A DNA stretch of 12,406 nucleotides from JBFEYJ01 sp041546305 (GTDB lineage Bacteria > Pseudomonadota > Gammaproteobacteria > Thiohalomonadales > Thiohalomonadaceae). Every line of letters starts with the position of its first letter. The stretch's first letter is position 1. The stretch covers positions 1-12,406 of the forward strand of contig JBFEWO010000081.1 in assembly GCA_041546305.1 (NCBI GenBank), given 5' to 3'. The translations under genes and the position numbers were made by a program. This document shows, in pieces, positions 7,308-12,406 of the stretch. Below the pieces are notes generated by a model, which saw nothing but the letters and a program-made list of their open reading frames with translations, had not been told where the DNA came from and did no database searches.

Positions 7308-8305
7308 GGCGAGGATGCTTTCCTGATCGGTGTTGGTTTCAGGCGATCCGGCCACGCTGTGTCGGGCTCCAGTCGCACATAAACCGTTCCCGGCAGTCCG
7401 GTGCTTATGGTGCCGAATTGCGCCAGCAGAAGTTGCGGATCCAGCCGCACCTTCATCCGGAACATGAGCTTATCCCGCTCGCTCAGGGTCTCCACCTCTT
7501 TCGGTGTGAACTGGGCCTCGGGAGAGATAAACGACACCTGGGCGGGCAAAATTACTTCCGGCCTGGCATCCAGGGTGATCCGTGCCTCCGAGCCAATCGT
7601 CACTCGCCCGGCGTGCGCCGTGGGCAGGAACACGATCATATAGATATCGCTGATATCGATGAGCGTAAGGACCTTCCCACCCACCGGCAGTACTTCACCA
7701 GGCTCGGCCAGACGATAAAGAACCCGGCCGCTGGTGGGCGCCTTAAGGATTGTGTCGTCAAAATCACTCTGGATGGACTCTATCGCCGCCTCAGCCGCCT
7801 TTATGGCCGCCTCGGCCTGCCTGACCGACGCCTGCGCCGCATTCAGTCCGGCCCTTTCACTGTCGATTCGGGAGCGCGCCAGGTCCGCATCCTGTTCGGT
7901 GATCAACTTCTGATCGGCCAGGCGATCAGCCCGTTTGAATTCGGCGGCAGCAAAATCCACGGCGTACCGTTGCTGCAGCACTCTCGCCTCGGCTGCGCTT
8001 TTAGCCTGAACCGCTTCCTGGAACTTTGCCCGAGCCTCGCTCAGTTGTGCCTCGAGGTCGCGCACATCCATACGGGCGACTATCTGCCCTTTCTGGACGA
8101 GATCGCCCTCCTGTGCGCTGACCTCGCTCAACCGCCCCGCCCGCTTGACGGCCACGTTGACCTCCGTGGCCTCGAGGCGTCCGTTGGCCGAGGTGAAGCC
8201 CTCGGGCAACTCCGGCTGCCTAAGCCACCCAGCTGAAAGAGTAACGATGACGGCCAGGGCGATGGCAACGCCGGCAACAAACCCGATTTTCCTGGAACGT
8301 GTCAT
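7304..8305 (-). CDS. yhiI: HlyD-family membrane fusion protein, YhiI-like
   Basis: This 333-residue protein has an N-terminal membrane anchor (about 8-26) and a first half-lipoyl region (about 45-80). An Ala/Glu/Gln-rich coiled-coil hairpin follows (about 83-182), then the second lipoyl half with KAPTSGRV (188-195) and a beta-barrel ending in MKVRLDP. This is the order in HlyD/EmrA-type periplasmic adaptors, which link an inner-membrane ABC exporter to an outer-membrane channel. It is the first gene of the exporter operon; its TGA overlaps the rbbA ATG by 4 bp. A GAGGAGAGG stretch lies about 10-18 nt before the ATG. No TolC-like gene is in the window, so a channel encoded elsewhere is presumably used. 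Confidence 0.9.
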   Translation of the reverse strand: MTRSRKIGFVAGVAIALAVIVTLSAGWLRQPELPEGFTSANGRLEATEVNVAVKRAGRLSEVSAQEGDLVQKGQIVARMDVRDLEAQLSEARAKFQEAVQAKSAAEARVLQQRYAVDFAAAEFKRADRLADQKLITEQDADLARSRIDSERAGLNAAQASVRQAEAAIKAAEAAIESIQSDFDDTILKAPTSGRVLYRLAEPGEVLPVGGKVLTLIDISDIYMIVFLPTAHAGRVTIGSEARITLDARPEVILPAQVSFISPEAQFTPKEVETLSERDKLMFRMKVRLDPQLLLAQFGTISTGLPGTVYVRLEPDTAWPDRLKPTPIRKASSP

Positions 8306-8752
8306 TCCCGCAGGACCTCTCCTCAGAGTCGCGTACGATTCTAAGATTAGCTCGCTCCAGGGATAGCGTCAGCCCCACCCATACCCGATGGTCCCTTCTA
8401 TTCTCGCTGCAAACTTGGAAATTAATGTGGCCGTATCATCCCACACCAAACACATATGCTTTATCGCGGTCGAAGGTTGTGTTGAAACTAGGATGGGTCT
8501 TGTGCGAGGGACACAGGGGGGCGTTCGCTCACTCAAATACTCCTCGCCATTGGGTGGGTTTAGGACACACGCTTTACGGGAGGTTTACCAGGCCCATAGT
8601 GAACCTTTGAGTTTGTGGCAACGACAAACTCATCCATTGATATAAGTTAGAAATACACGACTTTCACAATGGGCGCACAAACAAAAAAAACTATAAAACC
8701 AACGATTACCCCCAACACAGATTTCCTGCTAAACCTGTTATTTGACAAGCAA
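8306..8752. other. 447-bp intergenic region upstream of the exporter operon
   Basis: I see no credible gene here. The part near 8306-8380 should hold the exporter promoter on the minus strand. One weak candidate is CTGACG (8372-8367), 17 bp, TAATCT (8349-8344), and a TAGAAT overlaps nearby at 8343-8338. A perfect 9-bp stem with a 7-nt loop lies at 8608-8632. Near the second SDR stop, a 7-bp stem with one G-T pair (about 8725-8744) lacks an adjacent T-run. Composition shifts from GC-rich to AT-rich around 8640, matching the boundary of the right-hand gene cluster. Confidence 0.45.
8608..8632. repeat. Perfect 9-bp inverted repeat
   Basis: TGAGTTTGT and ACAAACTCA flank the 7-nt loop GGCAACG. 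It lies between the end of the SDR cluster and the exporter operon. There is no T-tract on either side, so it is not a standard terminator. It could be a rho-dependent 3' end, an operator, or chance. Confidence 0.4.
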
Positions 8753-9469
8753 TTAAAGCCGTTCATAGACAAAACCAGGCATGCTTTGTAACAACCATGC
8801 AACCAGCATCCATCGTCGTGTAATATAGGCGTGAGGCTTCTTTCTCTTGATGGCTTGATATATTTGTCTTACAGCCTTATCAGGCTCTGCGGCCCAAAAC
8901 ATGCCATCCCCTTTGGCCATGGCTGTTTTTACGAAACCTGGCCGTATGTCCGTAATAGTAATTGGCAAGCATGAGTGTTTGACTTTATGCCGAAGCCCTT
9001 CCAGGTAATTGGATTGAAATGCCTTCGAGGCATTATAAGCAGGTGAAGCCCTACCACCACGCAATGCTGCAACCGAAGAGATCCCCACCAGATGCCCAGT
9101 TCCCTTTGCCATAAAATGGTGCATAGCAACATTAGCCAGACCTGCAAATCCATTAACGTTTGTTTTGATAGCTAAATCCTCTAAATTCCACCTAAGATCA
9201 TTGTTAATCTCCCCCACCCCAGCACTAATCACAACAAGGTCAACACCTCCCATTTCATTAATAAGTGTCGCCAATGCCTCCATTGCCGAATCGACATCAA
9301 TAACATCAGTTTCTTTCACAACGACCATGCCTCGACCTTCATCACGAAGCTCATTCAGCATTTGAACACGCCTGGCCATCGCACCAACCACATACCCTTG
9401 ATTTACCAACAACTTAACTAGCTCCCTACCCATCCCAGAGCTTGCCCCTATTACAATTGCCTTTTTCAC
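8753..9469 (-). CDS. Short-chain dehydrogenase/reductase (second of the MerR cluster)
   Basis: This 238-residue classical SDR has the cofactor motif GASSGMG (8-14), SAG at 82-84 in place of NAG, Asn104, Ser132 and YNASK (Tyr145, Lys149). All four catalytic residues are present. Arg33-Arg34 after the second beta strand favours NADP(H). The substrate is unknown. The C-terminus contains a hydrophobic stretch (WMLVAWLLQSMPGFVY, 220-235) that could rest on the membrane. The start is GTG at 9469, with GAGAG about 9 nt upstream; it puts the Rossmann strand at the N-terminus as usual. It lies 63 bp after the membrane protein on the same strand and is probably the last gene of the MerR-promoted unit. 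Confidence 0.85.
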   Translation of the reverse strand: MKKAIVIGASSGMGRELVKLLVNQGYVVGAMARRVQMLNELRDEGRGMVVVKETDVIDVDSAMEALATLINEMGGVDLVVISAGVGEINNDLRWNLEDLAIKTNVNGFAGLANVAMHHFMAKGTGHLVGISSVAALRGGRASPAYNASKAFQSNYLEGLRHKVKHSCLPITITDIRPGFVKTAMAKGDGMFWAAEPDKAVRQIYQAIKRKKPHAYITRRWMLVAWLLQSMPGFVYERL

Positions 9470-9532
9470 TTTTTTACTCTCTAGTCATGGGTAAAGCAGT
9501 ACACACAAGTAGATTAAGCCACAAAACAATGC

Positions 9533-10129
9533 TTAGATATGACATTTACGCACACCAAAATTGAATGTTATCCGGCTATAACCAATCACCAAATAAAACA
9601 GCGCAACAGCCAAAAGTGAAACAGTAATAAGAATGGACTTTGCAGACGTTATGAATCCAAGCAGTGTCGCCACTTCATTATATTGATGCGGATAAGAATC
9701 AATAAGAAAAACGATTGTTCCATCCTCAATCAAATTCAGAGCCGCTGCCATTAAAGGCATCATGGCAAGGGTATGCAACAAAAGTTTACCACCACCTCTA
9801 AAAACAATCGAACCAGAATGCAACATCGCCGTTGTCATAAACACAAGGTAGATAGGGATCAGAACCAATAAATCAATAACAAGTATCCGATAGTAAATAT
9901 CGACACCTCCCTGACCATAAGAAGAAATATACTCATAGGCGAGCCCAGCATCATAATATGGCAATACATTCAGGATGGTTTTGCCATTTGACACTTCCTG
10001 CAAAGCAGGTATAGAGAATGGTAGATCTGTATAATTCAGAAGAGCATATGAGCCAACAAATAGAACAAAAAGAACAGAAACCAACATTGGTTTCGCCAGA
10101 GACTGCATACTAGACAAGTAGAATTTCAT
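9533..10129 (-). CDS. Uncharacterised four-helix membrane protein
   Basis: This 198-residue protein has hydrophobic segments at about 13-32, 82-103, 114-134 and 153-184. The first loop (33-81) is long and probably outside the cytoplasm, and it is rich in Tyr (PYYDAGLAYEYISSYG, 57-72). Acidic residues sit at helix ends: Asp86 at the start of helix 2, and Glu135-Asp136 after helix 3 (LNLIEDG). This pattern recalls small uncharacterised four-helix families with a D...LEN-type motif, but I do not recognise a named one. The ATG is preceded by GGAGG with short (4-nt) spacing. It lies between two SDR genes, so a membrane-associated step or transport linked to their substrate is possible; that is inference only. 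Confidence 0.7.
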   Translation of the reverse strand: MKFYLSSMQSLAKPMLVSVLFVLFVGSYALLNYTDLPFSIPALQEVSNGKTILNVLPYYDAGLAYEYISSYGQGGVDIYYRILVIDLLVLIPIYLVFMTTAMLHSGSIVFRGGGKLLLHTLAMMPLMAAALNLIEDGTIVFLIDSYPHQYNEVATLLGFITSAKSILITVSLLAVALFYLVIGYSRITFNFGVRKCHI

Positions 10130-10198
10130 ATATCCTCCATGACATTTTGACCGCTAAATCACGTCTCACTAACACTTTAATTATGGCAAAATTCATTA

Positions 10199-10999
10199 CT
10201 ATCTTTGAGGCGCCACCCTGTTTCTGAACATGCCAGCAACAATTCTTATAACAGCATCACGTGGCAAAACACGAGGCAGTAATGAATTTATGTAATTAGT
10301 TCGCCCTTGTACGTAGCAGTTCTTCCCCTTTTCGAACGCCTTTAATCCATTTTCAGCAACCACTTCAGGAGTATCAAAAGGCATCCCTTCAGCATTTGCA
10401 TTAGCTGTGGTCATGAAATTAGTTTCAGTATTTCCTGGGCACAGAGCCATAAACCGAACACCATCCTCCTTGTATTCACCCGCAAGCGCCTCCGTAAAGC
10501 TCAAAACAAAAGCTTTGGAAGCAGCGTAAACCGCTTGGTAAGGTATCGGCTGAAAGGCGGCCGTTGAGGATACATTAATCACCCCCCCGCTTTTACTTTT
10601 AAGCATTTCCGGCAAACACAAGTAGGTCAGCTTTACAAGCGCATTAATGTTAAGCGAAAGCATGCGCTCATAAGTTTCCAAACTTTCGTAATGAAAGTCT
10701 GTCCACTTACCAAATCCAGCATTGTTAAGCAGCAAATCCACAGATCGTTGATTTTCCTTTATTTTTTCAAAAATCTGCTGAGGGGCATCTGGTGCGGTAA
10801 GGTCTAAAGGAATAACACAGATATCACTTTTGTACTTTTCCCTAAGTTCATTGGCAAGCAGGTTCAGACGACCCTCTGATCTCGCGGTTATAATCAGATT
10901 GGCACCCCTTCTGGCCAGGCTGTGCGCCAATGCTTTACCAATACCGGATGATGCCCCAGTTACCAGAGTTGTGGTGCCTTTAAAAACATCTGCACTCAT
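10199..10999 (-). CDS. Short-chain dehydrogenase/reductase (first of the MerR cluster)
   Basis: From ATG at 10999 the protein has 266 residues. It has TGASSGIG (14-21), NNAG (92-95), Asn117, Ser145, and YAASK (Tyr158, Lys162), so the catalytic tetrad is complete. ITARSE with Arg40 after strand two suggests NADP(H). It resembles the DltE/YqjQ-like cytosolic SDR group whose substrates are mostly unknown. The same general type occurs at 2443-3297 in altered form. The ATG is preceded by GAGAGG with about 7-nt spacing. An in-frame TTG at 11020 would add seven residues but lacks such a site. The MerR-type promoter ends about 33 bp before the ATG, so this is the first gene under its control, followed 69 bp later by the membrane protein. 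Confidence 0.88.
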   Translation of the reverse strand: MSADVFKGTTTLVTGASSGIGKALAHSLARRGANLIITARSEGRLNLLANELREKYKSDICVIPLDLTAPDAPQQIFEKIKENQRSVDLLLNNAGFGKWTDFHYESLETYERMLSLNINALVKLTYLCLPEMLKSKSGGVINVSSTAAFQPIPYQAVYAASKAFVLSFTEALAGEYKEDGVRFMALCPGNTETNFMTTANANAEGMPFDTPEVVAENGLKAFEKGKNCYVQGRTNYINSLLPRVLPRDAVIRIVAGMFRNRVAPQR

Positions 11000-11031
11000 T
11001 GTGTAGCCTCTCGATTCCAAGTGAAACCAGA

Positions 11032-11063
11032 AGCGTAAACCCTCCCCTTAGGGGAAGAGTCAA
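11032..11063 (-). promoter_or_regulatory. MerR-type promoter and operator driving the SDR-4TM-SDR genes
   Basis: On the minus strand, TTGACT (11063-11058) and TACGCT (11037-11032) are separated by 20 bp, longer than the normal 17. The spacer holds the dyad TCCCCTTAGGGGA (perfect 6+1+6, plus-strand 11043-11055). Long spacers of 19-20 bp with a central dyad are the hallmark of MerR-family promoters, where the activator twists the DNA to align the two boxes. The -35 box overlaps the stop codon of the upstream merR gene. The regulator therefore very probably controls the genes downstream. Confidence 0.8.
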
Positions 11064-11434
11064 GAGCTTTTGCTTGAGAGTCGGCTCAAATTCCTTTTCA
11101 GCTCTTCTTTGAGATCTACCAACTGTTGGTCGAGCAACATAATTTTGTCCATATCTTTGCGTAATGATTCCCGCTTGTCATCGATAAGCCGGTTCGCCAT
11201 ATCAATTGGAAACCCATTTCTCTCTGCCTTGACTGCAGTAATCTCTTTCAATTCAGCGAGACTGAAGCCGACCGTCTGAGCCCGACGGATCAACTTTATC
11301 ACTGCTATATCTATCTCCGTATAGACACGATACTTACCCTTTCGGTTCGGCTTTGGGATCAAGCCAAGTGATTCATAAAGATGAATAGCTTTTCTACTTG
11401 CTCCTGTTAATTCAGAAACTTTTCCTATGTACAT
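11060..11434 (-). CDS. MerR-family transcriptional regulator without cysteines
   Basis: This 124-residue protein has an N-terminal winged helix-turn-helix (MYIGKVSELTGASRKAIHLYE, 1-21; YESLGLI 20-26; YRVYTE 35-40) and a C-terminal dimerisation helix rich in charged and Leu residues (about 79-118). MerR proteins bind the dyad of long-spacer promoters and activate on binding a ligand. No Cys occurs anywhere, so it cannot use the thiolate metal or redox sensing of MerR, CueR or SoxR. It also lacks a large effector domain (no B12 or GyrI-like domain). The signal is unknown. Its own stop overlaps the -35 box of the promoter it probably controls. AAGGAG lies 11 nt before the ATG and another AAGGA abuts it. 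Confidence 0.9.
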   Translation of the reverse strand: MYIGKVSELTGASRKAIHLYESLGLIPKPNRKGKYRVYTEIDIAVIKLIRRAQTVGFSLAELKEITAVKAERNGFPIDMANRLIDDKRESLRKDMDKIMLLDQQLVDLKEELKRNLSRLSSKSS

Positions 11435-11614
11435 TCCTTACGCAGCTCCTTGCCTCAGCAATTACCCATTCAATAAACACTCAATATAGATAAAAACAAC
11501 AATTGAAAACAGGATTTTAACGCACCACCAACCAATCTATTCTAACTATATCCGCATGCGTGATGCATGTTACTTATCACTTACCCTGGTATACCATCAT
11601 TAGCGAAGCGCTAT

Positions 11615-12049
11615 TTAAACGAGCGCACTTTCTCTTCCCTCGACATATTTCGGCAATTCATCATCCAGTTCTAACCAGTTTGCCTTTGAACCAACATAAA
11701 TATGAGCATCGGGATTTTCCGGTATATCTGTATCCAAGGTACCTAGCGAAAACTCAACAAATTGATGATTATCGTTTGCAGGAGAAAATGTCAGGCTCGA
11801 CCCACACACACCACAAAATTGCCGTGTAGTGCCATTGTCGGCGGTATAGCTCTTTAGGTGTTCTTGCCCGGTAAGCCACTGAAAGTCACTAACCTTGGCT
11901 TCGCCGAATGTAGAAAACGCCGCCCCATGAAATTTTCGACACATAGAGCAATGACAATTGGCCATTCGTGTTTCTATTTTTGTGACCTGATATGTAATAG
12001 CGCCGCACAGGCAAGAGCCGAAATAATGTTTCTGATGTGGTTCACTCAT
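11615..12049 (-). CDS. GFA-family zinc protein (CENP-V/GFA domain)
   Basis: This 144-residue protein has the full cysteine pattern of the family: SCLCG (Cys13, Cys15), CHCSMC (Cys32, Cys34, Cys37) and FCGVC (Cys79, Cys82), which bind structural and catalytic zinc. The founding member was described as a glutathione-dependent formaldehyde-activating enzyme, but most relatives have no proven substrate. GGGAGGGG lies about 7 nt before the ATG. It is on the same strand as the MerR unit, 180 bp upstream, but a separate transcript is likely. Whether it is linked to the neighbouring oxidoreductases is open. Confidence 0.88.
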   Translation of the reverse strand: MSEPHQKHYFGSCLCGAITYQVTKIETRMANCHCSMCRKFHGAAFSTFGEAKVSDFQWLTGQEHLKSYTADNGTTRQFCGVCGSSLTFSPANDNHQFVEFSLGTLDTDIPENPDAHIYVGSKANWLELDDELPKYVEGRESALV

Positions 12050-12074
12050 TGCGAATCCCCTCCCTTATTCCCTT

Positions 12075-12103
12075 TCTATATTCCCTACATTCCTAACGTC
12101 CAA
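12075..12103 (-). promoter_or_regulatory. Possible sigma-70 promoter of the GFA gene
   Basis: TTGGAC (12103-12098), a 17-bp spacer and TATAGA (12080-12075) lie 26 bp before the start codon. Match to consensus is moderate (3/6 and 4/6), so this is a weak prediction. Confidence 0.3.
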
Positions 12104-12216
12104 TCGATCCGCTCTCTTCAGAATAATCTCATACTGCCATCAAGGTCGTTATCAAGAAAGTTCCCTTATCCACTTATATCAACCCTACAGGCTTGGTAAG
12201 CACCCCTACCGTCACT

Positions 12217-12405
12217 TCATGAAACTGCTACCGTCCGACGAAACCGTAACAGTGCAACCGTGAAAAACGCCGTACCGATTCCGAGATTAACCAAGAGTTG
12301 CGGCCAGACGATGGAGAGCCCAGCACCGCGAAACAGGACGGCCTGAGCAAGGCTGACAAAATGTGTCGTCGGCGCCGCCAACATCACTGCCTGTACCGCC
12401 GGCGG
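12217..12405 (-). CDS. Second YhhJ-like ABC-2 permease, C-terminal fragment (cut by window edge)
   Basis: The last 62 codons of a minus-strand gene read into the window, ending ALLRFRRTVAVS and TGA. The segment aligns without gaps to residues 315-373 of the YhhJ-like protein at 3435-4565, about 33 of 59 positions being identical (for example HFVS, QAV, FRGA, GIG, ALLRFRR). It is therefore the end of a paralogous ABC-2 permease with one terminal membrane helix visible. Its partners (an ATPase and adaptor) would lie upstream, to the right of the window. The gene is too short for further annotation. Confidence 0.88.
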   Translation of the reverse strand, partial: PPAVQAVMLAAPTTHFVSLAQAVLFRGAGLSIVWPQLLVNLGIGTAFFTVALLRFRRTVAVS

Positions 12406-12406
12406 C

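Noticed and set aside
6917..8236. 439-codon plus-strand open frame opposite rbbA and the adaptor gene
   Set aside because: It is antisense to two well-supported genes; its Arg/Pro/Cys-rich start is typical of a shadow frame in GC-rich DNA and shows no family features.
8299..8645. Overlapping short plus-strand frames in the exporter upstream region
   Set aside because: No family resemblance, and the part at 8299-8380 should contain the exporter promoter.
1..12406. CRISPR arrays, tRNA or rRNA genes
   Set aside because: No regularly spaced repeats and no tRNA T-loop/acceptor patterns or rRNA segments were found by eye on either strand.

Overview
The window looks like accessory chromosomal DNA of a gammaproteobacterium. 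The evidence is an exporter operon closely resembling the E. coli yhiI-rbbA-yhhJ set, sitting between AT-rich segments that carry a defence-type gene pair, an IS30-family end, and a MerR-controlled oxidoreductase cluster. Every full gene lies on the minus strand. The only plus-strand coding sequence is the transposase tail at the left edge. I cannot name the genus.

Left region (1-2442): the end of an IS30-family insertion sequence abuts the 3' end of a two-gene, AT-rich minus-strand operon. It consists of a CD-NTase (cGAS/DncV-like nucleotide second-messenger synthase, 1872-988) followed 12 bp later by a four-helix membrane protein (975-205). This is the layout of a minimal (type I) CBASS anti-phage system: phage sensing would trigger cyclic nucleotide synthesis, which opens or activates a membrane effector. 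No cap2/cap3, HORMA or TRIP13 genes lie beside it here. Upstream are about 570 bp without a convincing gene, rich in inverted repeats, including one perfect 11-bp stem 62 bp before the CD-NTase start.

Centre (2443-8305), visibly more GC-rich: a minus-strand operon of membrane-fusion protein (yhiI-like), RbbA-type double-ATPase/permease and YhhJ-type permease. Overlapping or near-overlapping starts suggest translational coupling. It is followed by a short-chain dehydrogenase-like gene in which three of the four catalytic tetrad residues are replaced. The three exporter proteins should form one inner-membrane/periplasmic efflux complex.

Right region (8753-12406), AT-rich again: a MerR regulator (11434-11060) precedes SDR, four-helix membrane protein and second SDR. 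A textbook MerR-type promoter (20-bp spacer with central dyad, -35 box overlapping the regulator's stop codon) sits directly before the first SDR. Upstream are a GFA-family zinc protein and, cut by the window edge, the C-terminus of a second YhhJ-like permease, so a second exporter operon probably begins outside the window.

The strongest candidates for something new are the CD-NTase/4TM pair with its unusual effector, the MerR-SDR-4TM-SDR unit, and the catalytically altered SDR.
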